Shown here: positions 7,277 to 15,528 of the stretch, piece by piece
Position numbering within the stretch: the stretch's first letter is position 1
Layout: each line of letters begins with the position of its first letter
NCBI RefSeq assembly: GCF_009709575.1
Contig: NZ_WIXO01000001.1
Location: 2,916,001-2,980,000, forward strand
Direction of reading: 5' to 3'
Length of the DNA stretch: 64,000 bases
DNA from: Streptomyces taklimakanensis
Lineage (GTDB): Bacteria > Actinomycetota > Actinomycetes > Streptomycetales > Streptomycetaceae
Position numbers and translations under genes: made by a program
Notes under the pieces: generated by a model
Databases searched by the model: none
What the model saw: the letters and a program-made list of their open reading frames with translations, nothing else
Told to the model about the DNA's origin: nothing

Positions 7277-8668
7277 TCACACCCCCGTCTCGGCCGGCAG
7301 CCTCCCGGCCCGCACGGCGGCCACCAGGTCCGCGTGGTCCTTCTCCGTGCGGTCCGCATAGGCCACGGCGAACGCGGCCACCGCCGCGTCCAGCTCGTCC
7401 GACTTGCCGCAGTAGGCCGCCAGGACGTTCGGGTCGGCGCTGTGGGAGTGCGCACGGGCCAGCAGGGCGCCCGTCATCCTCCCGTAGTCGTCGATCTCCT
7501 CCGCCACCAGCGCCGCCGGGTCCACGCTGCCCTTGCGGTTGCGGAACTGTCGCACCTGGTACGGCCGCCCCTCCACGGTCGTCCACCCCAGCAGCGTGTC
7601 CGACACCACCTGCATCCGCTGCTGTCCCAGCACCACCCGGCGCCCCTCGTGCTCCGGCTCCGGCTCGGCGAGGCCCACCCGGGCCGTGTACGGGCGCAAC
7701 ACCGAGGGGCGGGCCTCCTTCACCTGGAGCACCAACGGCTTGCCCCGGTGGTCCAGGAGCAGCACCACGTACGAGCGGGTGCCCACGCTGCCGGTGCCGA
7801 CGACCCGGAACGCCACGTCGTGCACCGCGTACCGGGCCAGCAGGGGCAGCCGGTCCTCCGGCAGCGTCCGCAGGTACTCCTCCAGCGAGGACACCACGGC
7901 GGCCGCCTCCGCGTCGCCGATCCTGCGCAGCACGGGTGGGGCGGCCACGAAGACCCGGCCGCCGTCCTCCGTCTCGCGGGTCGACTTGGCGGCGAAGCGG
8001 GCACTGGTGTTGCGCCGTGCCTTGGCGGAGACCCGCTCCAGGGTGCCCAGCAGTTCGTGGGCGTCGGCGTGGGAGACCAGTTCCTCGTCGGCGACGGCGT
8101 TCCAGGCGTCCGCCGCGGACATCCTCGCCAGGAGCCGCAGGGTGTGCCGGTACGCCCCGGCCGCGTCGTACGCCGCCCGCCGACAGACGTCCTCGCCCAC
8201 GCCCGCCTCGCGCCCGGCCAGCACCAGGGAGGCGGCCAGCCGTTTGAGGTCCCACTCCCAGGGACCGCGCACGGTCTCGTCGAAGTCGTTGAGGTCGATG
8301 GTCAGGCCGCCCCGGGCGTCGCCGTAGATGCCGAAGTTGGCGGCGTGCGCGTCCCCGCAGAGCTGCGCGGCCGGTCCGGTGGTGGGCGTGCCGTACGCCA
8401 GGTCGTGGGCCATCAGCCCGGCCGAGCCGCGCAGGAACGCGAAGGGCGAGGCGATCATGCGTCCGACCCGGATCGGAACCAGTTCCTCGATCCTGCCGCG
8501 GTTGGACTCCTCGACGGCGGTCGGCGCGTCCGGCCGGTTCGGTACCTCGGTGAACGCGGCGTGCGCCCTCCGGGGCACCGCCTCGCGCAGCGCCTTGCCC
8601 ACCCGCTTCGGCGACTCCCGGTTCCCCCGGTCCGCGAACCCCGGCACGTACGGCAGCCGCTCGGTCAC
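7277..8668 (-). CDS. DUF2252 family protein
   Basis: 463 aa from GTG at 8668, preceded by AGGGGGTGG; the open frame upstream runs into tRNA-Leu and is not coding. The sequence has DUF2252 hallmarks: RVGRMIASPFAFLRGSA, CGDAHAANFGIYG, LTIDLNDFDETVRGPWEWDLKRLAASL, and late VRQFRNRKGS. CGDAH...NDFDE resembles the catalytic His-Asp and metal motifs of the aminoglycoside phosphotransferase/kinase fold, so a kinase-like activity is possible, but I know of no established substrate. Single gene with its own upstream region. Confidence 0.85.
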   Translation of the reverse strand: MTERLPYVPGFADRGNRESPKRVGKALREAVPRRAHAAFTEVPNRPDAPTAVEESNRGRIEELVPIRVGRMIASPFAFLRGSAGLMAHDLAYGTPTTGPAAQLCGDAHAANFGIYGDARGGLTIDLNDFDETVRGPWEWDLKRLAASLVLAGREAGVGEDVCRRAAYDAAGAYRHTLRLLARMSAADAWNAVADEELVSHADAHELLGTLERVSAKARRNTSARFAAKSTRETEDGGRVFVAAPPVLRRIGDAEAAAVVSSLEEYLRTLPEDRLPLLARYAVHDVAFRVVGTGSVGTRSYVVLLLDHRGKPLVLQVKEARPSVLRPYTARVGLAEPEPEHEGRRVVLGQQRMQVVSDTLLGWTTVEGRPYQVRQFRNRKGSVDPAALVAEEIDDYGRMTGALLARAHSHSADPNVLAAYCGKSDELDAAVAAFAVAYADRTEKDHADLVAAVRAGRLPAETGV

Positions 8669-9040
8669 GGCCCCACCCCCTGTGCGACTTGCCGCCGACC
8701 GGGCCGACGGGCGCCGGTGGCCGGCGCCCGAAGTCGGCGGACCGGCCGGCCGATGACGATCAGTGGGGAAGAAGGTACTTGTCCGTCCCCCCGGTTGTGC
8801 AGCCCCGGGCGCGTGTCCGGAGCCCGCTCCCGGGTGCGGGGACCTCCGTCCGGCCGGTCGGCGCGCCTCCCCGAGGCGGAGAGTGCGACAGATCACACCC
8901 CGGTCGTCGCGTCCGCGCCGCCGCGAAGGAACTTCAAAGGAGGGTGCGGCCCGAGGGGGCCCCGCCGGGCTCCGGCGCCCTCCGGCGCGCCCTCGGTCGA
9001 GAGCCGGAACCGAACGCGGAGCCGCCCCCGGACACGACGC
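8669..9040. other. Intergenic gap between DUF2252 gene and tRNA-Leu terminator
   Basis: No frame here has plausible codon use or a ribosome site; all open frames are antisense or overlap the tRNA. The part near 8669-8760 should hold the promoter of the DUF2252 gene. I see no convincing promoter hexamers or repeats. Confidence 0.5.
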
Positions 9041-9086
9041 GGAGCGGGCCCCGACCGTGACTCTTGTCACGATCGGAGCCCGCTCC
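9041..9086 (-). terminator. Terminator of tRNA-Leu
   Basis: A long near-perfect hairpin: a 9-bp outer stem (9041-9049 with 9078-9086) and an inner stem GTGAC/GTCAC around a TCTT loop. It lies 11 bp beyond the 3' end of the minus-strand tRNA-Leu gene. Confidence 0.75.
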
Positions 9087-9096
9087 GCGTTCTCTG

Positions 9097-9180
9097 TGCG
9101 CGAGGGGGGAGTTGAACCCCCACGCCCTTTCGGGCACTGGAACCTGAATCCAGCGCGTCTGCCTATTCCGCCACCCGCGC
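9097..9180 (-). tRNA. tRNA-Leu (anticodon CAG)
   Basis: A complete class II tRNA of 84 nt read on the minus strand. The 7-bp acceptor stem GCGCGGG/CTCGCGC has one G-U pair; there is an extended variable arm and a GTTCAACTC T-loop. The anticodon loop TTCAGGT gives CAG. CCA is not encoded. The same tRNA-Leu neighbours fhaA at the M. tuberculosis origin (leuT). Confidence 0.95.
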
Positions 9181-9495
9181 ATGGGTGCTGTCGCTTCGGA
9201 TTCTCCCACACTTCCCGGAGCGTTTCGCTCCGTTCCGTCGGGATCGCCTGGCGACACCCAGAACATTAGCACGCCTCGCGGGGTGGTCTCACACCCGTAT
9301 CGACCCCGCCGGTTTGGGACACTGGTCGCGTGCCGGCTCTACGATCCGTGTGAGGGTTGACACCCGCGCGCCAGGCCCGGAAGGGAACCAGCCGTTTTCC
9401 TCGCGCGTGGATACGATCAGTAAGCAGTATCGGAGGCGACGCGTCGTGTGCGACCGGCGCACTAGAGCCGAGGGCATCGGGGAAGGAGGTGCACC
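9181..9495 (+). promoter_or_regulatory. Promoter and leader region of the fhaA-pknB operon
   Basis: This 315-bp gap between divergent tRNA-Leu and fhaA has no coding frame. Two TACGAT -10-like hexamers (9340-9345 and 9412-9417) match the vegetative sigma preference, and a TTGACA lies at 9357-9362, though without an ideal partner at 17-18 bp. A strong ribosome site GGAAGGAGGTG sits just before the fhaA GTG at 9496. tRNA-Leu transcription must also start from the left part. Exact starts cannot be fixed by reading. Confidence 0.45.
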
Positions 9496-10305
9496 GTGGG
9501 AGTTCTGAAGCGCTTCGAGCAGCGACTCGAGGGTCTCGTCAACGGCACCTTCGCCAAGGTGTTCAAGTCGGAGGTACAGCCCGTCGAGATCGCGGGCGCC
9601 CTCCAGCGCGAGTGCGACAACAACGCCACCATCTGGAACCGCGAGCGTACGGTCGTGCCCAACGACTTCATCGTCGAGCTCAGCGCCCCGGACCACGAAC
9701 GCCTCAGCCCGTACTCCGGGCAGCTCGGCGACGAACTGGCCGGGATGGTGCGCGAGTACGCCAAGCAGCAGCGCTACACCTTCATGGGATCGGTCAAGGT
9801 CCACCTGGAGCGCGCCGACGACCTCGACACCGGCCTGTACCGGGTCCGCAGCCGCACTCTCGCCTCCAGCACCTCCCAGCCCCGCCCCCAGTCCCCGCCG
9901 CCTCCGCACGGCGCCCCCGGCGGCGGTTACGGATACCCGCCGCAGCGGCCCGCGGGGCCCCCGCCCATGCCCGCCGGCCCGCCGCCCGGGGCCCCCGGCG
10001 GAGGCGGGGCGCTGCCCTCCGCCCAGACTCGCCGCTGGATCGAGATCAACGGCACCCGCCACCAGATCTCCCGCCCCACCATGGTGCTGGGCCGCTCCAC
10101 CGAGACCGACGTGCGGATCGACGACCCCGGCGTCTCCCGGCGGCACTGCGAGATCCGGGCCGGAAACCCCACCACGATCCAGGACCTGGGCTCCACCAAC
10201 GGCATCGTGGTGGACGGACAGCACACCACGCGCGCTACGCTCCGCGACGGCTCACGCATCGTCGTGGGCAGCACGACGATCATTTACCGGCAAGCCGAAG
10301 GGTGA
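9496..10305 (+). CDS. fhaA: FHA-domain protein FhaA (DUF3662-FHA)
   Basis: 269 aa from GTG with an excellent GGAGG. The N-terminal DUF3662 domain (~1-115, MGVLKRFEQRLEGLVNGTFAKVF) is joined by a Pro/Gly-rich linker (~118-175) to a C-terminal FHA domain (~175-265) with the phosphothreonine-binding signatures GRS, SRRHCEI and DLGSTNGI. FhaA reads Ser/Thr phosphorylation by PknB-type kinases; in mycobacteria it binds the phosphorylated pseudokinase domain of MviN/MurJ. First gene of the fhaA-fhaB-pstP-rodA-pbpA-pknB run; the homologous pseudokinase gene is at 52.5 kb in this window. Confidence 0.93.
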   Translation: MGVLKRFEQRLEGLVNGTFAKVFKSEVQPVEIAGALQRECDNNATIWNRERTVVPNDFIVELSAPDHERLSPYSGQLGDELAGMVREYAKQQRYTFMGSVKVHLERADDLDTGLYRVRSRTLASSTSQPRPQSPPPPHGAPGGGYGYPPQRPAGPPPMPAGPPPGAPGGGGALPSAQTRRWIEINGTRHQISRPTMVLGRSTETDVRIDDPGVSRRHCEIRAGNPTTIQDLGSTNGIVVDGQHTTRATLRDGSRIVVGSTTIIYRQAEG

Positions 10306-10315
10306 AGCGGGGGCA

Positions 10316-10813
10316 ATGTCAGAGCTGACCCTGACGGTCATGCGGTTGGGTTTTCTCGCCGTACTGTGGCTGTTCGTCATCGTGACCGTGCAGGTCATCA
10401 GGAGCGACCTCTTCGGCACCCGCGTGACCCAACGCACCGCCCGCCGCGAGGCGCAACGTCCGCCTCAGCCGCGCCAGGCCCAGCAGCCGACCGGCCGCGG
10501 CGGCGGACGGCGGCGCGGCGCCCCGACCAAGCTCGTGGTGACCGAGGGGTCGCTCACCGGCACCACCGTGGCCCTCCAGGGACAGACCATCACGCTCGGC
10601 CGGGCCCACGACTCGACGATCGTGCTGGACGACGACTACGCCTCCAGCCGCCACGCCCGGATCTACCCGGACCGCGACGGCCAGTGGATCGTCGAGGACC
10701 TGGGCTCCACCAACGGCACGTACCTCGACCGGACCCGGCTCACCACGCCGACACCGATTCCGCCCGGTGCGCCGATCCGCATCGGCAAGACGGTCATCGA
10801 GCTGCGGAAGTAG
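10316..10813 (+). CDS. fhaB: Membrane FHA-domain protein FhaB (FipA-like)
   Basis: 165 aa, ATG 10 nt after the fhaA stop. A single N-terminal transmembrane helix (LTVMRLGFLAVLWLFVIVTVQVI, ~4-28) and a basic linker (RGGGRRRGAP) precede an FHA domain (~70-160) with ITLGRAHDSTI, SSRHARIY and DLGSTNGTYLD. In mycobacteria the homologue FipA/FhaB links PknA/PknB phosphorylation to FtsZ and septal proteins. Its position between fhaA and pstP supports the same role at the membrane. Confidence 0.92.
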   Translation: MSELTLTVMRLGFLAVLWLFVIVTVQVIRSDLFGTRVTQRTARREAQRPPQPRQAQQPTGRGGGRRRGAPTKLVVTEGSLTGTTVALQGQTITLGRAHDSTIVLDDDYASSRHARIYPDRDGQWIVEDLGSTNGTYLDRTRLTTPTPIPPGAPIRIGKTVIELRK

Positions 10814-10847
10814 TGGACGCGACCATGACGACCGGAGGGTGGGCACC

Positions 10848-12515
10848 GTGCGGATGTACCCGGAGCCGACGGGCGAGGTGCGCATGAGCCTGTCACTGCG
10901 CTTCGCCGCCGGATCGCACAAAGGCATGATCCGCGAGGGCAACGAGGACTCCGGCTACGCCGGTCCCCGGCTGCTCGCGATCGCCGACGGCATGGGGGGC
11001 CAGGCCGCCGGCGAGGTCGCCAGCTCCGAGGTGATCTCCATCCTCGTCCAGTTGGACGACGACGTTCCCGGGTCCGACCTCCTCACCTCGCTCGGCTCCG
11101 CCGTGCAGCGCGCCAACGAGCAGCTCCGCGTCATGGTCGAGGAGGACCCGCAGCTGGAGGGCATGGGCACCACGCTCACCGCCCTGCTGTGGACGGGCCG
11201 CCGGCTCGGCCTGGTCCATGTGGGCGACTCCCGCGCGTACCTGCTGCGCGACGGCCGGCTCACCCAGATCACCCAGGACCACACCTGGGTCCAGCGGCTG
11301 GTGGACGAGGGCCGGATCACCGAGGAGGAGGCCACCACCCACCCGCAGCGCTCCCTGCTGATGCGCGCGCTGGGCAGCGGCGACCGGGTCGAGCCCGACC
11401 TGTCCATCCGCGAGGTGCGGCCCGGGGACCGCTATCTGCTCTGCTCCGACGGCCTCTCCGGTGTCGTCAGCCACCAGACGATGGAGGAGACCCTCGCCGG
11501 CTACCAGGGTCCGCACGAGACCGTGCAGGAGCTGATCCAGCTCGCCCTGCGCGGCGGCGGCCCGGACAACATCACCTGCATCGTCGCCGACGTCCTCGAC
11601 GTCGACGACGGCGACACCCTCGCCGGGCAGCTCAACGACACCCCGGTGATCGTGGGCGCCGTCGCCGAGAACCAGCACCAGCTCGGCGACCCGGGCACCC
11701 TCCAGACCCCCGCCGCGCGCGCGGCCGAACTCGGCCGCGGCGGCGTGCCCCAGCAGCAGACGTCGGACGGTTCCTCGGGCGGTTTCGGCCCGCCCGGCGG
11801 CGGGGCCGGGGCGGCACCGCCGAACGGCGCCTTCGGGGCGTACGCCGAAGGCGCCTTCGACAAGCCACGCAGAGGCCTCACCTGGCTCAAGCGCTCCCTC
11901 CTCGTGGCGCTCGTGCTCGGTGTCGTCGGCGGTGGCCTGTACGCGGGCCACCGCTGGACGCAGACGCAGTACTACGTCGGCGTCGAGGGCGACCACGTGG
12001 CGATCTACCGCGGCATCACCCAGAAGCTGGGCTGGATCGAACTCAGCGAGATCGAGCGGCGTTCCGCGGTCGAACTCAAGTACCTCCCGGCCTACCAGCG
12101 CAACGAGGTCGAGGAGGGCATCTCCATGGGCAGCCTCGCGCAGGCCGAGGACCGGCTGAGGAAGCTGGAGGAGCAGGCCGAGGTCTGCAGGATCGTGGCC
12201 GAGCAGCGCCAGGAACGGCAGCGTGCCGAGGCCGAGGCCGAGGCGGAGTCCGACGACAAGGTCGGCGACACGACGGGAGGCGCGGAAGGCGGCACGGAAG
12301 GCGGCGGGGCCGGCACGGGCGAGGAGACCGGGAACGGCGCGCCTCCGTCCGGCGACCCCTCCGCCGCGTCTCTCGCCGCCCTCTTCACCCACACCACCGC
12401 CACGTCCGTCCGCACCGCAAGCGACAGCACCCAGAGCTCCACCGCCGCTCCCACCCCGGGCCCCACCCTTCCGGAGGAACAGCAGAAGCTCGCCAAGCAG
12501 TGCACCACGCCATAG
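10848..12515 (+). CDS. pstP: PP2C-family Ser/Thr phosphatase PstP
   Basis: 555 aa from GTG at 10848 behind GGAGGGTGGG; a second in-frame start 12 codons on (MSLSLRFAAG) is possible. The PP2C domain (~15-250) keeps the metal-binding motifs GNEDSGY, DGMGGQAAGE, GDSRAYL, CSDGLSG and GGPDNIT. A Gln/Gly-rich linker leads to one transmembrane helix (~345-368) and a ~190-aa extracytoplasmic part with an acidic, Ser/Thr-rich tail. It reverses PknB phosphorylation. Codes between fhaB and rodA with only a 13-nt gap to rodA. Confidence 0.95.
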   Translation: MRMYPEPTGEVRMSLSLRFAAGSHKGMIREGNEDSGYAGPRLLAIADGMGGQAAGEVASSEVISILVQLDDDVPGSDLLTSLGSAVQRANEQLRVMVEEDPQLEGMGTTLTALLWTGRRLGLVHVGDSRAYLLRDGRLTQITQDHTWVQRLVDEGRITEEEATTHPQRSLLMRALGSGDRVEPDLSIREVRPGDRYLLCSDGLSGVVSHQTMEETLAGYQGPHETVQELIQLALRGGGPDNITCIVADVLDVDDGDTLAGQLNDTPVIVGAVAENQHQLGDPGTLQTPAARAAELGRGGVPQQQTSDGSSGGFGPPGGGAGAAPPNGAFGAYAEGAFDKPRRGLTWLKRSLLVALVLGVVGGGLYAGHRWTQTQYYVGVEGDHVAIYRGITQKLGWIELSEIERRSAVELKYLPAYQRNEVEEGISMGSLAQAEDRLRKLEEQAEVCRIVAEQRQERQRAEAEAEAESDDKVGDTTGGAEGGTEGGGAGTGEETGNGAPPSGDPSAASLAALFTHTTATSVRTASDSTQSSTAAPTPGPTLPEEQQKLAKQCTTP

Positions 12516-12528
12516 GGGGCCGCACTCC

Positions 12529-13932
12529 ATGAGCACCAGTCACACCACGGGCAGCAACACCACGATCTCCTCCGGGGACCTGCCCAGCCGCCGCAACACC
12601 GAGCTGGCGATGCTCGCCTTCGCGGTGCTGATCCCGGTGTTCGCCTACGCCAACGTGGGCCTGGCCGTCAACGGCGAGGTCCCGGCGGGCATGCTCGGCT
12701 ACGGCCTCGGTCTCGGCCTGCTCGCCGGCATCGCGCACCTGGTGGTGCGGAAGTTCGCGCCGTACGCCGATCCGTTGATGCTGCCCATCGCCACGCTCCT
12801 CAACGGGATGGGGCTGGTGCTGATCTGGCGGCTCGACCAGTCCGAACGGGTCCCTCTGGTCAGGGAGGGCGCCGCCGCCCCCAACCAGCTGATGTGGTCC
12901 GCGCTGGGCATAGCGCTCTTCCTCGCCGTGCTGATCTTCCTCAAGGACCACCGGATCCTCCAGCGCTACACCTACATCTCGATGGCCGTGGCGCTGGTCC
13001 TGCTGATCCTGCCGATGTTCTTCCCGGCGGTCTACGGCGCCAAGATCTGGATCACCATCGGCGGGATGTCCATCCAGCCCGGCGAGTTCGCGAAGATCAT
13101 CATCGCGGTCTTCTTCGCCGGCTACCTGATGGTGAAGAGAGACGCCCTGGCGCTGGCCAGCCGCCGTTTCATGGGCCTGTACCTGCCGCGCGGCCGCGAC
13201 CTCGGTCCGATCCTGGTGATCTGGGCGCTCAGCGTCCTCATCCTGGTCTTCGAGACCGACCTGGGCACCTCGCTGCTCTTCTTCGGCCTCTTCGTCGTGA
13301 TGCTGTACGTGGCCACCGAGCGCACCAGTTGGATCCTCTTCGGCCTCACCCTGGCCGTGGCCGGCGCGGTGGCCGTGGCCAGCTTCGAGCCCCACGTACA
13401 GGGCCGTGTCGAGGACTGGCTGGACCCCTTCCACGTCGTCCGGGAGACCGGCAACGCCAACCAGCCCGCGCAGGCCATGTGGGCCTTCGGTGCCGGCGGC
13501 ATCATCGGCGCCGGGCTCGGTCAGGGCCACTCCGACCTGATCGGCTTCGCCGCCAGGAGCGACTACATCTTCGCCACCGTCGGCGAGGAGCTGGGTCTGA
13601 CCGGCGTCATGGCGTTCGTCCTGCTGTACGGCCTCCTCGTGGAGCGCGGGGTCCGCACCGCCCTGGCCGCCCGCGACCCGTTCGGCAAGCTGCTCGCCGT
13701 GGGCCTGTCCGCGGCCTTCGCCATCCAGGTCTTCGTGGTGGCCGGCGGTGTGATGGCCCTCATCCCGCTGACCGGCATGACCATGCCCTTCCTGGCGCAG
13801 GGTGGCTCGTCCGTCATCGCCAACTGGGCGCTCGTCGCGATCCTGTTGAAGATCAGCGACACCGCCCGACGGCCCGCCCCCGCCCCCGCGCCCTCACCCG
13901 ACGTCGAGATGACCCAGGTGGTCCGATCGTGA
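12529..13932 (+). CDS. rodA: SEDS peptidoglycan polymerase RodA/FtsW family
   Basis: 467 aa from ATG, 13 nt after pstP. About ten hydrophobic helices with SEDS signatures: KIWITIGGMSIQPGEFAKI, LVFETDLGTSLLFFGLF, a FGAGGIIGAGLGQG loop, DYIFATVGEELGL and the final LPFLAQGGSS-like GGSSVIANW. SEDS proteins polymerise lipid II glycan strands together with a class B PBP, here pbpA, whose start overlaps this stop by GTGA. RodA is chosen over FtsW from the locus, which differs from the dcw cluster. Confidence 0.93.
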   Translation: MSTSHTTGSNTTISSGDLPSRRNTELAMLAFAVLIPVFAYANVGLAVNGEVPAGMLGYGLGLGLLAGIAHLVVRKFAPYADPLMLPIATLLNGMGLVLIWRLDQSERVPLVREGAAAPNQLMWSALGIALFLAVLIFLKDHRILQRYTYISMAVALVLLILPMFFPAVYGAKIWITIGGMSIQPGEFAKIIIAVFFAGYLMVKRDALALASRRFMGLYLPRGRDLGPILVIWALSVLILVFETDLGTSLLFFGLFVVMLYVATERTSWILFGLTLAVAGAVAVASFEPHVQGRVEDWLDPFHVVRETGNANQPAQAMWAFGAGGIIGAGLGQGHSDLIGFAARSDYIFATVGEELGLTGVMAFVLLYGLLVERGVRTALAARDPFGKLLAVGLSAAFAIQVFVVAGGVMALIPLTGMTMPFLAQGGSSVIANWALVAILLKISDTARRPAPAPAPSPDVEMTQVVRS

Positions 13933-15398
13933 ACAAGCCCCTGCGCCGCATCGCCATCTTCTGCGGTCTGCTCATGGTCGCCCTGATGGTCCGCGCCAAC
14001 TGGATCCAGTTCGTCCAGGCCGACGAGTTGCAGAGCGACCCGAAGAACCGCCGCGTCGCCATCGAGCGCTACGGCCAGCCGCGCGGCAACATCATCCTCT
14101 CCAACGGGGAGGCGATCACCGGTTCGACCGAGGTCGAGGGGACCGACTTCCGGTACAAGCGGACGTACAAGAACGGCGAGATGTGGGCCCCGGTCACGGG
14201 CTACGCCTCGCAGGCGTACGGCGCCACCCAGTTGGAGGCCATCTACGACGGCATCCTCACCGGGGACGACGACCGGCTGTTCTTCAACCGCACCATCGAC
14301 ATGATCACCGGCAAGGACCAGAAGGGCGGCAACGTCGTCACGACGCTGGACCAGTCCGTCCAGCAGGCCGGCTTCGAGGCGATGGGCGACAAGAGGGGCG
14401 CGGCCGTCGCGATCAATCCCGAGACCGGTGCCATCCTCGGCCTGATCAGCACTCCCTCGTACGACCCCTCCGTCTTCGCGGGCAACTCCGCCAAGGACGC
14501 CGAGGCCTGGAAGAAGCTCCAGAAGGAGAACGACCCCAGCGACCCGATGCTCAACCGGGCGCTGCGCCAGACCTACCCGCCCGGTTCGACGTTCAAGATC
14601 GTCACCGCCGCCGCCGCGATCGAGAGCGGTCTGTACGAGGACATCGACGAGAAGACCGACTCCCCGGACCCGTACCTCCTCCCGGGCACCAGGACGAACC
14701 TGCCCAACGACGGCAACCACTCCTGTGAGAACGCCTCGCTCCGGGTGGCGATGCAGTGGTCCTGCAACACGGTCTTCGCCAAGATCGCCCACGAGGTCGG
14801 CAACGAGGAGATGATCGAGTACGCCGAGAAGTTCGGCTTCGGTCAGGAGCACTTCGTCCCGGTCCGCACCGCGGTCTCCGTCTACCCCGAGGACAACCAG
14901 CCGCAGAACGCCCAGGCCGGCATCGGCCAGGCGTCCAACCGCGCCACCCCGATCCAGATGGCCATGGTCACCGCGGCGGTCGCCAACGACGGCAAGATGA
15001 TGGAGCCGTACATGGTGGACCGGCTCGTCGCGCCGAACCTCAGCACCGTCGAGGAGCACAAGCCCAAGGAGATGGGACAGCCCATCTCGGGTGAGACCGC
15101 GCAGAAGCTCCAGCAGGCGATGGAGACGGTCGTCGAGAAGGGCACCGGAACCATCGCCCAGATCGACGGCGTCACAGTCGGTGGCAAGACCGGAACCGCC
15201 CAGCACGGCGAGAACAACGAGGAGAACCCGTACGCCTGGTTCGTCTCCTACGCGAAGACCGCCGACGGGTCCACGCCGATCGCCGTCGCGGTCATCATCG
15301 AGAGCGCCGACGTTCTCCGCGACGACATCGCGGGCAGCAAGCTGGCCGCACCGGTGGCCAAGGCCATGATGAAGGCCGCGCTCGAAGGCAAGGGGTGA
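13929..15398 (+). CDS. pbpA: Class B penicillin-binding protein PbpA
   Basis: 489 aa from GTG overlapping rodA. Signal-anchor helix (~5-27), a non-catalytic N-terminal domain, then the transpeptidase domain with the three active-site motifs STFK (S220), SCN (S278-N280) and KTGTAQ (K420). Cross-links peptidoglycan outside the membrane using strands made by the coupled SEDS protein. Length is normal for actinomycete PbpA. Its neighbour pknB and the shared operon with pstP suggest phosphocontrol. Confidence 0.95.
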   Translation: MNKPLRRIAIFCGLLMVALMVRANWIQFVQADELQSDPKNRRVAIERYGQPRGNIILSNGEAITGSTEVEGTDFRYKRTYKNGEMWAPVTGYASQAYGATQLEAIYDGILTGDDDRLFFNRTIDMITGKDQKGGNVVTTLDQSVQQAGFEAMGDKRGAAVAINPETGAILGLISTPSYDPSVFAGNSAKDAEAWKKLQKENDPSDPMLNRALRQTYPPGSTFKIVTAAAAIESGLYEDIDEKTDSPDPYLLPGTRTNLPNDGNHSCENASLRVAMQWSCNTVFAKIAHEVGNEEMIEYAEKFGFGQEHFVPVRTAVSVYPEDNQPQNAQAGIGQASNRATPIQMAMVTAAVANDGKMMEPYMVDRLVAPNLSTVEEHKPKEMGQPISGETAQKLQQAMETVVEKGTGTIAQIDGVTVGGKTGTAQHGENNEENPYAWFVSYAKTADGSTPIAVAVIIESADVLRDDIAGSKLAAPVAKAMMKAALEGKG

Positions 15399-15528
15399 CC
15401 GAGAGGCACCTCACGTCGGTGACAGCGGCGTCCCGGCCTCTCATCCGGTCCGGGTACGGTATGGCGAGCAACAGCACCGCCGGACCGCGCAGGGAGACGG
15501 TCAGGACGAACGGAGAGGGCTGGAGACT

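Noticed and set aside
5125..9115. Long plus-strand frames (about 1,040 and 820 codons) across the rhodanese, J-like and DUF2252 genes
   Set aside because: Arg/Pro/Gly-dominated composition, no ribosome sites, and they oppose genes with recognised domains.
8760..9270. Possible small genes around tRNA-Leu
   Set aside because: All candidate frames run through the tRNA or its terminator and lack ribosome sites.
9357..9362. TTGACA as the -35 of the fhaA operon
   Set aside because: The sequence 17-18 bp downstream has no -10 resemblance; only the TACGAT hexamers are kept as candidates.
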